Below, in pieces: positions 1 through 7,307 of a stretch of DNA of 9,314 bases. Numbering within the stretch: position 1 is the first letter of the stretch; each line of letters starts with the position of its first letter. The stretch comes from Acidobacteriaceae bacterium. Its GTDB lineage: Bacteria > Acidobacteriota > Terriglobia > Terriglobales > Acidobacteriaceae. Position numbers and translations under genes: made by a program. The stretch lies in assembly GCA_003135315.1 (NCBI GenBank), contig PLBD01000607.1, positions 1-9,314 on the forward strand, in the 5' to 3' direction. The notes beneath the pieces are model-generated. The model searched no databases, had not been told where the DNA came from, and was given only the letters and a program-made list of their open reading frames with translations.

Positions 1-248
1 AAATGCCGCCGCTGCGCGGCTCCTTACGATCCCTAGATGCAATGTTCTTTACCACCGCTCAGCGCGAATTGCAGCTACGACACAGATACTTTACGGGACT
101 CGGCAAATTTCCTCACTCTACCCAGCACTGCGCCTGCGGCTCCGTGCCGGGCTAGATTGTTTCGCGCCCACGGCGCTCGATTTTCGGACTTCCTGTTCCA
201 CTGCCCAAACACAATTGTAGTTCTCACTTAGACCCAGCGTGGCCGAGG
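1..248. other. Non-coding left edge
   Basis: I see no convincing gene here. The frame entering from the left edge on the + strand stops at 34-36 (TAG), so the first 36 bases could be the last 11 codons of an upstream gene, but nothing supports this beyond the open frame. A 64-codon frame at 37-231 looks random (Ser/Ala/Arg/Pro-rich, no domain, no ribosome site). Two short GC-rich hairpins are present: GCCGC/GCGGC at 8-20, and GCGCC/GGCGC at 164-176 followed by a short T run at 181-184, which could be a weak terminator for something to the left. No clear promoter for the downstream hydrolase was found. Confidence 0.5.
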
Positions 249-1385
249 ATGGAGTACGCTGGTCGAGCTATGCTGCGTAATCTCCCACGAGCCGGGAAGA
301 GAATGACGGCGTTTCTCCTTTGGTTGTGCTGCCTGGCGCTGCCGCTGGGCGCGCAGACGCTGCCAACCCGCCTGGCGACGCCGAAAGAAATTCGCGACAT
401 GCTGGTGCAGCGCATCGATGTGCAGCACAAGGCCGGCGCCATTGTGGTCGGGGTCGTCACCAAGCACGGCCAGGAGATCATCAGCTACGGCAAGTTCGAC
501 AGCGCCGACCCGCGCGTGCCGGACGGCGAAACGATCTTCGAAATCGGCTCGGTGACCAAGGTATTTACCGCACTGCTGCTGAGCGACATGGCACTGCGCG
601 GCGAGGTGAACCTCAACGATCCGGTGTCCAAATATCTGCCCGCGACGGTGAACGCGCCGACGCGCAACGGCAAGCCGATCACGCTGCTGGACCTGGCAAC
701 GCACTACTCGGGGCTGCCGCGAATGCCAAACGGCTACAACCCGGAGTACAGCGTCGAACAGATGTACGACTTCCTGTCGCATTACACGCTGACGCGCGAT
801 CCGGGGGCGAAGTATGAGTATTCCAACTTTGGCGCCGGCCTGCTGGGACAACTGCTGGCCGTGCGAGCGGGAACCGATTACGAGACGCTCCTGCGCGACC
901 GGATCACGGAGCCGCTGGGGATGAAGCACACCGCGATGCAGCTGACCCCGGAGATGAAGGCCGATCTGATTTCCGGCTTCGGCAGCAGCGGAATTAAGGC
1001 CCCCAGCATCGAGGTTTCGGCAATGAAGGGCGCGGGCGCGATTCGCTCCAATGCGAGTGACATGCTGATCTTTCTGGCGGCCAACATGGGGCTGATCCAG
1101 ACCCGGCTGCAGCCGGCGATGAAGAAGATGCTAAGCGTGCACAGGGCTGTGTCTCCCGGCGTCCAGATTGCCATGGGCTGGCACATCGACAATGGGATTG
1201 TGTGTCACAACGGCGGCACATTCGGCTATCACGCCTATGTGGGCTTCGAGCCGCGCCGGAAGGTTGGCGTGGTGGTGCTGTCCAATTCGACGGAGTTCAC
1301 GGACGACCTGGGCCGGCGGGTGCTGGAGTATCCAATGGAAGCGCCGGTGGAGCAGCAGGTCCGCCCGCCGGGAATGGTTCCTTGA
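249..1385 (+). CDS. Secreted serine beta-lactamase/PBP-like hydrolase
   Basis: A member of the serine beta-lactamase-like family (Pfam Beta-lactamase, PF00144), which covers class C beta-lactamases, D-Ala-D-Ala carboxypeptidases, EstB-type esterases and related peptidases. Numbered from the ATG at 249, the three family motifs are in order and well spaced: SxxK as S101-V-T-K104 (nucleophile and general base), YxN as Y191-S-N193, and the KTG-equivalent as H320-N-G-G-T. The N-terminus has a basic stretch, a hydrophobic core of about 12 residues and a cleavage-like LGAQ, so export to the periplasm is likely. The start is uncertain. ATG 303 gives the cleanest signal peptide (360 residues in all), and ATG 270 gives a longer basic n-region. 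GGGAAGA sits just before 303, so I favour 303 or 270 over 249. The substrate cannot be told from sequence: the HNG triad is common in esterase/peptidase branches as well as in lactamases, so resistance should not be assumed. Confidence 0.88.
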   Translation: MEYAGRAMLRNLPRAGKRMTAFLLWLCCLALPLGAQTLPTRLATPKEIRDMLVQRIDVQHKAGAIVVGVVTKHGQEIISYGKFDSADPRVPDGETIFEIGSVTKVFTALLLSDMALRGEVNLNDPVSKYLPATVNAPTRNGKPITLLDLATHYSGLPRMPNGYNPEYSVEQMYDFLSHYTLTRDPGAKYEYSNFGAGLLGQLLAVRAGTDYETLLRDRITEPLGMKHTAMQLTPEMKADLISGFGSSGIKAPSIEVSAMKGAGAIRSNASDMLIFLAANMGLIQTRLQPAMKKMLSVHRAVSPGVQIAMGWHIDNGIVCHNGGTFGYHAYVGFEPRRKVGVVVLSNSTEFTDDLGRRVLEYPMEAPVEQQVRPPGMVP

Positions 1386-1478
1386 TGGCCGGACGCAAAC
1401 TGCCTTGTATACTGCGTGAGGTCCGGAGCGATCCATGTCATTGTTACTGCTAACGTCCTCAGCCGGCCCGGGTGAAGC

Positions 1479-2093
1479 GTGCTCCGCGTAGGGCTCACCG
1501 GCGGCATCGCGTGCGGCAAATCGACGGTCGGCGAGATGCTGGCCAGGCGAGGCGCGCATCTTCTGCAAGCCGACCAGTTGGCGCACCAGCTCTATGCGCC
1601 GGGAGCCGCGGTGTATGACGAAGTGGTGCGCCATTTTGGCCGGGAGATTCTCAACGAAGATGGGACGATCAATCGGGCCAAACTGGCCGCACTCGCATTC
1701 CCTGCGCGCATTGGCGAACTGAACGCCATTGTGCATCCCGCCGTGATCAAGGCCCAGAACGAGTGGATGGCGGAGGCTGCGCGCAAGAATCCGCACGGGA
1801 TCGCTGTGGTGGAAGCCGCGCTGCTCATCGAGGCCGGAGCCGCCAAAGACTTTGACAAGATCATCGTCGTGACCTGCGATTTTGAACACCGGGTTGAGCG
1901 GTACGCGCAGCGCATTGGAATCTCGCTGGCGGCCGCGCTCTCCGAGGTGGAGCGGCGCAGCGCAGCGCAGTTGCCGGATGAGGAAAAAGTAAGGCACGCG
2001 GACTACGTGATCGACAATTCCGGCGCGGTGGAGGAGACGGAGCGCCAGGTGGAAGAGATCTGGAACAAGCTGCAAACGCTGGCCCTCGGTTGA
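1479..2093 (+). CDS. coaE: Dephospho-CoA kinase
   Basis: Catalyses the last step of coenzyme A synthesis, ATP-dependent phosphorylation of the 3'-hydroxyl of dephospho-CoA, in the cytosol. The 204-residue length is typical. Visible signatures are the P-loop G8-G-I-A-C-G-K-S-T16 in the CoaE-style context GLTGGIACGKST, the conserved Asp32 in the QAD motif that usually acts in catalysis, the HPAV segment, the LLIE motif followed by the strand KIIVVTC, the lid-region Arg residues (RVERYAQR), and the C-terminal ADYVIDNSG motif. The start codon is GTG, placed so that the P-loop begins five residues in, as in other CoaE proteins. There is no strong ribosome site, only GGGTGAA just upstream. A 93-nt gap separates it from the hydrolase. 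A TATACT box at 1408-1413 could be a promoter, but its best -35 partner (TTGATG, 1382-1387) is 20 nt away, so readthrough from the hydrolase is equally possible. Confidence 0.96.
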   Translation: MLRVGLTGGIACGKSTVGEMLARRGAHLLQADQLAHQLYAPGAAVYDEVVRHFGREILNEDGTINRAKLAALAFPARIGELNAIVHPAVIKAQNEWMAEAARKNPHGIAVVEAALLIEAGAAKDFDKIIVVTCDFEHRVERYAQRIGISLAAALSEVERRSAAQLPDEEKVRHADYVIDNSGAVEETERQVEEIWNKLQTLALG

Positions 2094-2145
2094 GGCTGGC
2101 GCAGCGAGATGCGCGAAGCTCTTCGGTTTCGTTACACTTTCATTG

Positions 2146-2176
2146 GGGAGACGTCTATCTCCCGTCCAGAGACTCT
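2146..2176 (+). promoter_or_regulatory. Palindromes upstream of the HtrA gene
   Basis: Three small symmetric sequences cluster 25-55 nt before the protease start: AGACGTCT (2149-2156, perfect), a 6-bp hairpin GGGAGA/TCTCCC (2146-2151 with 2158-2163), and AGAGACTCT (2168-2176, odd-centred). They could form an operator or a leader hairpin for a stress-regulated protease gene. No -10 box fits the TTGACT at 2176-2181, so the promoter itself is not located. This is a weak call. Confidence 0.25.
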
Positions 2177-2201
2177 TGACTGATCGGACCATCACAAAGG
2201 C

Positions 2202-3344
2202 ATGAGATTCGTACGACCGTTCCTACTGGGCGCGATTTTCGCAGGCGCGTTTTACTGGTTCACCACCCACCACCAGGGCACGAACCCTGTCGCCGAGGTG
2301 ATTTCGCGGCCGACGCACATCGAGATCAGCGAAGCCGCGGGGCCGGAGAAGCTCGATGCGGAAGAGCAGAACAACATCGAGGTTTATCACCGGGTCATTC
2401 CTTCGGTGGTCAACATCACCACGCGGACGATGGCTTACGACCTGTTCTTCGGGCCGGTGCCGGAGGAGGGCCAGGGCTCGGGGTTCATCATCGATAAGGA
2501 TGGGCACATCCTGACCAACTACCACGTGGTGGGAGACGCCAGCCAGGTAGACGTCACGCTGCACAACAAGAAAAGTTACAAGGCGACGGTCATTGGACGC
2601 GATCGCGGGCACGATCTTGCGGTGATCCAGATCAAAGCGCCGGAGCTGGTGCCCGTGGTGCTGGGCGAGTCCAAGAACTTGCAGGTCGGCCAGAAGGTGT
2701 TTGCCATCGGGAACCCGTTTGGACTGTCGGGAACGATGACGCGCGGGATCATCAGCTCGCTGCGGCCTATCCGGACGCCGCAAGGCGCGCTCATCGACGA
2801 AGCCATCCAGACCGACGCGGCGATCAACCCCGGCAATTCCGGCGGCCCGCTGCTGAACTCGCACGGCGAGGTAATCGGGATCAACAGCATGATCGCGACG
2901 GGCGGCTCGAACCAGAGTGCGGGCATCGGGTTCGCGATCCCGATTAACACCGCCAAAGCGGTGCTGAGCGATCTGATCACGCTGGGCACGGTGCGGCGGC
3001 CTTCGCTGGGCATCGTGTCGCTGCCGATTGGGCCGGAGATGGCGCAGGAGATGGGCCTGCCGGCGGATTACGGCGTGCTGATCGTGCGCGTGGTGCCGGG
3101 CGGCGCTGCGGATCGCGCGGGATTGAAAGGCGGCAACGAGCGCGCCTATCTGGGAGCGACGGCCATCATGATCGGCGGCGACCTCATCGTGGCGATCGAC
3201 AAGGATACGATTGGCGATCAGCAGGACCTGGCCAATGTGATGAACAAGCATCGCTCCGGGGATACGGTGAACGTGACCTTCTACCGTGGGCGAAAAAAGA
3301 TGAGCGTGCAGGTGGTGCTGGGCGAGGCGCGGGACCGGGCGTAA
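2202..3344 (+). CDS. HtrA/Deg-family serine protease with one PDZ domain
   Basis: An envelope quality-control protease that degrades or refolds damaged exported proteins. Residues about 5-21 form an N-terminal hydrophobic anchor with no cleavage motif or lipobox, so it is probably membrane-tethered with its body in the periplasm. The trypsin-like domain spans about residues 55-260 with a complete catalytic triad: His108 in TNYHVV, Asp138 in GHDLAV, and Ser213 in NPGNSGGP. A single PDZ domain follows (about 265-375), which usually binds C-termini and tunes activity. This PDZ carries an insertion-like stretch before the GGDLIVAID strand (GGNERAYLGATAIMI), reminiscent of the Deg1/Deg8 type rather than E. 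coli DegP, which has two PDZ domains. The 380-residue length suits a DegS/Deg1 layout. The ATG start is followed directly by the anchor. AAAGG lies only one base before it, so the ribosome site is poor. It faces the DUF1254 gene tail to tail. Confidence 0.95.
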   Translation: MRFVRPFLLGAIFAGAFYWFTTHHQGTNPVAEVISRPTHIEISEAAGPEKLDAEEQNNIEVYHRVIPSVVNITTRTMAYDLFFGPVPEEGQGSGFIIDKDGHILTNYHVVGDASQVDVTLHNKKSYKATVIGRDRGHDLAVIQIKAPELVPVVLGESKNLQVGQKVFAIGNPFGLSGTMTRGIISSLRPIRTPQGALIDEAIQTDAAINPGNSGGPLLNSHGEVIGINSMIATGGSNQSAGIGFAIPINTAKAVLSDLITLGTVRRPSLGIVSLPIGPEMAQEMGLPADYGVLIVRVVPGGAADRAGLKGGNERAYLGATAIMIGGDLIVAIDKDTIGDQQDLANVMNKHRSGDTVNVTFYRGRKKMSVQVVLGEARDRA

Positions 3345-3559
3345 GGAAAATGCGGGCGCTTTGGGCAGGCAGGTTACGATAGGGCCTGGTAACAATACTT
3401 ACGCCTTGCCGACAGGCGAAGAAACAGCGCAAACTTACGCAAAGGCCTGTTCGCGTCAACTATCCGTAGAAACTCCAACTTCCGCGCAGGCAACGCCGTT
3501 GGGTGGGCCATCAGCCCAGGAACGTCGGGCAGCCCTTGCGAGCTGCCCCATTCGTTCAA
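3345..3559. terminator. Convergent intergenic region with two hairpins
   Basis: This gap lies between the convergent protease and DUF1254 genes. It holds a perfect 7-bp hairpin GGGCAGC/GCTGCCC (3528-3534 with 3543-3549, 8-nt loop) starting 10 nt beyond the stop of the minus-strand gene. Beside it is a 5-bp hairpin TGGGC/GCCCA (3505-3509 with 3515-3519). Neither has a T tract on either strand, so if they terminate transcription they would act as non-canonical or pause/processing sites. The rest (3345-3500) contains no gene that I can support. Confidence 0.4.
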
Positions 3560-4993
3560 CTACTTGGCTTCAGTGATGGCTGGCGGCTTCCAGGTGCCGT
3601 CGATGATGGAGGGCGGCGTGTCCTTCGGCCAGTACAGTCGCATCATGGGGATGAACTGGGCTTTTGGCGCAGGCAGCCAGTTCGCTTCTTTGGCTTTACC
3701 CGGCGAGTCGGCCTGGAAATACAGGTCAACTGAGCCGTCAGGATTGGTGACGAACTTATTGCGGGCGCTCAAGGTATAGCGATTGAGCGGATTCGGCACA
3801 AAGAAGTAATCCTTGTCATACATGGTGATGGACCAGAAGCCATTAACTGGCGGCATCTCGCCTTTGTTGAAGTGAATCACGTACTTCTTGGAGGCGCCAT
3901 CGTACTCGTGGCCGTCTGCATCCTTCTGGGTAGTCGGATAGATGGCATCCTGCGGACGGTTCGCTCCCAGACCGATGGCTGTGACCAGCGCTCGCTGAAT
4001 GTAGTTTGTTCCGTACACGCCAATGTCCTTCGTCAAGTACATCCAGCCGTTCACCGGCTCGGCGGCCTTCTTGAAGTACTCCATGATCTTGACTTGCGCC
4101 AGCTTGGGCACGGTCTTGATTACTTCTTTGTCGAATGCGCCCAGCTTGCTGGGATCGAAGTCCTTACCCGGCTCCAAGCCAATGGCCTTCATCTTTTCGA
4201 CCATCGCGGCGTCAGCGGCTGTGGGCGGGTTTGTCTTCAGCAGCCGAGCAAGGTAGTTGAAGTAGTCATTCACGCTCAGAGCATCCACCTGATCGCGAAC
4301 GCCGGTCTTCATATCGAAGCTGGCATCGACCGTGCCCGGAACAGGGGTATAAGGCTTGCCGTAGGAGCTAAGCGGCACCAACGAGAACTTGTCCTGCAAC
4401 GCGTGTACCGCAGCGTAGTCCGCAGGCGTGCCTGTGCAGTAAATACGGCCTAGAATCCAGACCAGACCAGTCGGAGACTTGTATTCTGTGACGCCTTCCG
4501 GCAGTGTGCCTGACCACCCGGGACCGGTGATGGCGTACTTCTGGGCCTTGCCGCCAGTGGTACGCTTGCCCGGCACCTGGAAGACGTCCGTCCATCCGCT
4601 CAGCATGGGCAACAGATAATAGCGATCTCCCATGTCGGGAATGCTGAAAATCCAAGGCTCCTGGGATACGTCAAGCCATGCAGTGGTGTAGAGCGTGTCG
4701 GCGTTGGGAGCGGTTACGGCGTGATAGTCAACGGCTGGATAGGTGCGCATGCGTACGAGCTGACCCATCGGCGCATGACCGGGGTCAGGAGCGGCGACGT
4801 TGGTCATCTGCCTGCGGGTCATGTCCATCGTGACAAGTGGATAGCCATAGATGTAAACGTCAGTTGCATCCGCTACGGCCTGTTCGGTGCCTGGTGCCTT
4901 CTGACCGGTCGGTTGCGTGTCGGACTTCGAACATCCCGCAAGCGGAACGAGTACCATGAGCGCAAATAGCACTACGAGCCACTTAAATTTCAT
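3560..4993 (-). CDS. DUF1254/DUF1214 lipoprotein
   Basis: A 477-residue protein with the two-domain DUF1254 (N-terminal) plus DUF1214 (C-terminal) architecture. The biochemical function of this family is not settled. DUF1254 hallmarks are YIYGYPL (residues 47-53), PNADTLYTTAWLD (96-108), and the following stretch with FSIPDMGDRYYLLPMLSGW. DUF1214 hallmarks near the C-terminus are FWSITMYD, NPLNRYTLSAR, NPDGSVDLYFQ, NWLPAP and MRLYWP. The start is the ATG at 4993: AAAGGAG (5004-4998) lies 4 nt upstream, and it gives a lipoprotein signal peptide with lipobox L18-A-G-C21. Ser at +2 suggests outer-membrane sorting if a Lol system is used. An in-frame upstream start at 5071 is rejected because it would bury the signal. 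A TACAAT box on this strand at 5076-5071 is a possible -10 without a good -35. Hand counts of 60-base rows inside it gave 47-60% GC, against 67% for a row in the protease gene, so transfer is possible but unproven. Confidence 0.92.
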   Translation of the reverse strand: MKFKWLVVLFALMVLVPLAGCSKSDTQPTGQKAPGTEQAVADATDVYIYGYPLVTMDMTRRQMTNVAAPDPGHAPMGQLVRMRTYPAVDYHAVTAPNADTLYTTAWLDVSQEPWIFSIPDMGDRYYLLPMLSGWTDVFQVPGKRTTGGKAQKYAITGPGWSGTLPEGVTEYKSPTGLVWILGRIYCTGTPADYAAVHALQDKFSLVPLSSYGKPYTPVPGTVDASFDMKTGVRDQVDALSVNDYFNYLARLLKTNPPTAADAAMVEKMKAIGLEPGKDFDPSKLGAFDKEVIKTVPKLAQVKIMEYFKKAAEPVNGWMYLTKDIGVYGTNYIQRALVTAIGLGANRPQDAIYPTTQKDADGHEYDGASKKYVIHFNKGEMPPVNGFWSITMYDKDYFFVPNPLNRYTLSARNKFVTNPDGSVDLYFQADSPGKAKEANWLPAPKAQFIPMMRLYWPKDTPPSIIDGTWKPPAITEAK

Positions 4994-5085
4994 GATTCTC
5001 CTTTGCCGAAACAGGGTTCCGGTTTCGATTGCTGCCCTCAATCCGGGCCTAGTGATGTAAGGAACCAACAATTGTAAAGCATCAA

Positions 5086-5109
5086 GAGGCGACCTTCGCT
5101 CGCCGCCTC
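5086..5109. repeat. Inverted repeat in the divergent intergenic region
   Basis: GAGGCG (5086-5091) and CGCCTC (5104-5109) form a 6-bp inverted repeat; a competing pairing is GGCGA/TCGCC (5088-5092 with 5100-5104). It lies between the divergently transcribed DUF1254 gene and the small gene at 5210, about 95 nt upstream of each start. It could be an operator serving either side or a chance GC-rich palindrome. Confidence 0.3.
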
Positions 5110-5170
5110 ATAGGTGTTATGGCCGATTGTTATTGGGAAATCGCCACATCAAAAGCAAACCTGATACCCG

Positions 5171-5200
5171 TTGCCCGCCTGTTGTGCAGTCCGTTATGAT
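5171..5200 (+). promoter_or_regulatory. Promoter of the small gene, probably leaderless
   Basis: TTGCCC (5171-5176) and TATGAT (5195-5200) form a sigma-70-like pair with an 18-bp spacer. Transcription would start near 5207, only about 3 nt before the ATG at 5210, and no Shine-Dalgarno sequence is present. This predicts a leaderless transcript, the same geometry as seen at tyrS. Confidence 0.5.
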
Positions 5201-5209
5201 TACACGGTT

Positions 5210-5566
5210 ATGTATGACGAATTCCATGCCGCCGACCGCTGGACGGGCAAGCCCGTTCATTGCCGTTATCAGGCGTTGATTGTCGCCATTGCCACGCGTC
5301 ATGCCGACGCGGTGGACGTCAAGTTCCTGGTCGGCGAACGACCGGTGTGGATTGCGCTGCCGCATGTCGCATGGGTGGAATACAACCGGCAAACCGGAAA
5401 GATCATCACCGATCCCATGGCGGTGCAGATTGCCGGTCACTATTTGAAGTGGGCAATTGAATCGGGTGAGGACAACGGCCGCGAGATGTACGCGCTGACG
5501 GTCGAAGAAACGCTCGATCAACTGAAAGCCGTGATGGACGAGGCTTTTCAACCTGTCGCGCCCTGA
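5210..5566 (+). CDS. Small uncharacterised cytosolic protein
   Basis: I do not recognise this 118-residue protein. It has no signal peptide or membrane segment, so it should be cytosolic. The middle reads like alternating strands (KFLVGERPVWIALPHVAWVEY, split here only by its Gly/Pro turns), followed by amphipathic segments and a helical, acidic C-terminus (EETLDQLKAVMDEAF). That suggests a compact alpha/beta fold. The ATG at 5210 is preferred over an in-frame TTG at 5171 because the TTG is itself the -35 box of the likely promoter. Coding evidence is the strong GC bias at third positions and ordinary protein composition, with no competing frame on either strand that makes better sense. It is divergent from the DUF1254 gene and 126 nt upstream of pckA on the same strand. 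Co-regulation with either is possible but not shown. Confidence 0.75.
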   Translation: MYDEFHAADRWTGKPVHCRYQALIVAIATRHADAVDVKFLVGERPVWIALPHVAWVEYNRQTGKIITDPMAVQIAGHYLKWAIESGEDNGREMYALTVEETLDQLKAVMDEAFQPVAP

Positions 5567-5589
5567 CGTCCGCGCCCCCCGGCAGGTTG
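5549..5589 (+). terminator. Stem-loop spanning the stop codon of the small gene
   Basis: CAACCTG (5549-5555) pairs perfectly with CAGGTTG (5583-5589), and the stem continues inward through T5556-G5582, C5557-G5581 and G5558-C5580, giving about 10 bp around a 21-nt loop. The stop codon (5564-5566) lies in the loop. There is no T tract, so it is not a classical intrinsic terminator. It may protect the 3' end or attenuate readthrough into pckA. Confidence 0.3.
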
Positions 5590-5679
5590 CAGATACTCTG
5601 TCAGAATGGTGTTTTCCGCCGCGCGAGCCCTTCGCTATTGGCAGCCGGTGTGTGGCGACTTTTGCCGGTCTTTCTTCTT

Positions 5680-5685
5680 AAGGAG
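5680..5685 (+). promoter_or_regulatory. Ribosome binding site of pckA
   Basis: AAGGAG lies 7 nt before the ATG at 5693. This is the best-placed Shine-Dalgarno sequence in the window and decides the pckA start against the in-frame ATG at 5606, whose 29 extra residues (Arg/Phe/Cys-rich) are not expected in this family. Confidence 0.9.
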
Positions 5686-5692
5686 CACTCTT

Positions 5693-7279
5693 ATGTCTTC
5701 TGTCCTGCAAACTCCCGAGGTCTCGCAACTCCTGGGGCAAAGTGACGTACATCGTAATCTGCGGCCGCCGCAACTGGTGGAAGCAGCCCTGCGCCGCGGC
5801 GAAGCGGAACTGGCGGCGCGGGGCTCGCTGGTCGCCGGCACGGGCAAGCGCACCGGGCGCTCACCGAAAGACAAGTTCACGGTGAGGGACGCCCTCACGG
5901 AAAACAAGGTGGAATGGGGTTCGGCCAACCTGCCGGTTTCGCCGGACGTCTTCGACGCTCTCTACGAACGGGTGCTGGAATACCTGCGCGGCAAGGAGAT
6001 CTTCGTGCAGGACCTGTACTGCGGCGCCGATCCCAAGTACCGGCTGCCGATCCGCGTGATCAACCAGTACGCCTGGCACAATCTGTTTGTGCGGCAGTTG
6101 TTCATCCGTCCTACCGCGGAAGAGTTGAAGACCCACAATCCCGAGTTCACCATCGTCAGCGCGCCCAGCTTCCTGGCCGACCCCAAGCGCGACGGCACCA
6201 ACTCCGAAGTCTTCGTGATGGTGAACTTCGCCAGACGGCTGGTGATCATCGGCGGCACGCAGTACGCCGGGGAAATGAAGAAGTCGATTTTCGGGGTGAT
6301 GAATTTTCTGCTGCCCGAGCGCAATGTTTTCCCGATGCACTGCTCGGCCAACGTGGGGCAGGACGGGGTGACGGCGCTGTTCTTCGGGCTGTCGGGCACG
6401 GGCAAGACCACGCTCTCGGCCGATCCGACGCGCCGGCTGATTGGCGACGACGAGCACGGCTGGAGCGCCAGCGGCGTCTTCAACTTCGAAGGCGGCTGTT
6501 ACGCGAAATGCATCCACCTGTCGCCGGAGACGGAGCCGCAGATCTATAACGCGCTCGCCTTCGGCTCGGTGCTGGAAAACGTGGTGCTCGACCCTGTCAC
6601 CCGCATTCCCGACTACAATGACGACAGCAAGACCGAAAACACCCGCGCCGCCTATCCGGTGGAGTTCATCCATAATTCCGTGATTCCGGGCTTCGGCGGA
6701 CATCCGAAGAATGTGGTGTTTCTGACCGCCGACGCCTTTGGCGTGCTGCCACCGGTGTCGAAGCTGACGCCGGAGCAGGCAATGTACCACTTCATGTCGG
6801 GCTACACGGCGAAGGTTGCGGGCACGGAAGCCGGCGTGACCGAGCCGCAGGCGACGTTCTCCACGTGCTTTGGCGCGCCGTTCATGCCGCTGCCGCCGAA
6901 GGTTTACGCCGAGATGCTGGGACGACGGCTGCGCGAACACAACGCGCAATGCTGGCTCGTGAATACCGGTTGGCAGGGCGGAGGGTATGGCGTGGGCAAG
7001 CGCATGAGCCTGCCCTACACGCGCGCCATGGTGAATGCGTTGGTGGAAGGCCAACTGGCGGGCGTGGAGTTTGAAGTGGAGGCGGCGTTTGGGCTGAGTA
7101 TTCCAAAGACGTGTCCGGGCGTGCCCGCAGAACTGCTGGCGCCGCGGAATTCGTGGAAGGACAAGGCGGCCTACGACAAGATGGCGGCTGACCTGTCGGC
7201 GCGCTTCGCCAAGAACTTCGAGAAGTTTGACGCTCCGGCCGAGATCAAAGCCGCGGGGCCGAAGCCGGCGGGCAAGTAG
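5693..7279 (+). CDS. pckA: Phosphoenolpyruvate carboxykinase (ATP)
   Basis: Converts oxaloacetate plus ATP to phosphoenolpyruvate, CO2 and ADP in the cytosol. It is the entry step of gluconeogenesis and can run anaplerotically. The 528-residue length fits the ATP-dependent family (about 530-540) rather than the larger GTP type. Motifs in order are the substrate-binding Arg region GRSPKDKF, the EMKKSIFG segment with the active-site Lys, FPMHCSANVG with the metal-binding His, the P-loop G232-LSGTGKTT240, the kinase-2/metal motif G251-DDEHGW257, the YAKCIHLSPETEPQIYNA segment, FGGHPKNVVFLTADAFGVLPP (given here only as a landmark), and the C-terminal NTGW-QGGGYGVGKRMSL region. All key residues are present, so the enzyme should be active. 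No convincing promoter was found in the 126-nt upstream gap; an extended -10-like TGTCAGAAT sits at 5599-5607. Transcription probably ends at the hairpin starting 29 nt after the stop. Confidence 0.98.
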   Translation: MSSVLQTPEVSQLLGQSDVHRNLRPPQLVEAALRRGEAELAARGSLVAGTGKRTGRSPKDKFTVRDALTENKVEWGSANLPVSPDVFDALYERVLEYLRGKEIFVQDLYCGADPKYRLPIRVINQYAWHNLFVRQLFIRPTAEELKTHNPEFTIVSAPSFLADPKRDGTNSEVFVMVNFARRLVIIGGTQYAGEMKKSIFGVMNFLLPERNVFPMHCSANVGQDGVTALFFGLSGTGKTTLSADPTRRLIGDDEHGWSASGVFNFEGGCYAKCIHLSPETEPQIYNALAFGSVLENVVLDPVTRIPDYNDDSKTENTRAAYPVEFIHNSVIPGFGGHPKNVVFLTADAFGVLPPVSKLTPEQAMYHFMSGYTAKVAGTEAGVTEPQATFSTCFGAPFMPLPPKVYAEMLGRRLREHNAQCWLVNTGWQGGGYGVGKRMSLPYTRAMVNALVEGQLAGVEFEVEAAFGLSIPKTCPGVPAELLAPRNSWKDKAAYDKMAADLSARFAKNFEKFDAPAEIKAAGPKPAGK

Positions 7280-7307
7280 CTCTTACAAACAGGGACATAC
7301 CACAATG

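Noticed and set aside
249..1385. Antibiotic-resistance beta-lactamase
   Set aside because: The SxxK/YxN/HNG motifs fit many esterases and peptidases of the same fold; sequence alone does not support a resistance claim.
1131..2195. Open frame (354 codons) on the minus strand
   Set aside because: Crosses the end of the hydrolase gene and all of coaE in antisense; no recognisable domain.
2223..3395. Long open frame (390 codons) on the minus strand
   Set aside because: Antisense to the intact HtrA protease with catalytic triad; its translation is His/Arg/Asp-rich as expected for the shadow of a GC-rich gene.
4994..5071. Upstream in-frame start of the DUF1254 protein
   Set aside because: It would place 26 residues before the lipoprotein signal; the ATG at 4993 has its own AAAGGAG.
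5086..5109. Intrinsic terminator in the divergent region
   Set aside because: There is a stem but no T tract, and it lies upstream of both divergent genes, where no transcript should end.
5606..5692. Upstream in-frame ATG extension of pckA
   Set aside because: The Shine-Dalgarno AAGGAG at 5680-5685 sets the start at 5693, and the extension lacks any family resemblance.
5861..7054. Long open frame (397 codons) on the minus strand
   Set aside because: Antisense to pckA, whose motifs are all intact; composition is the typical His/Arg/Val shadow type.
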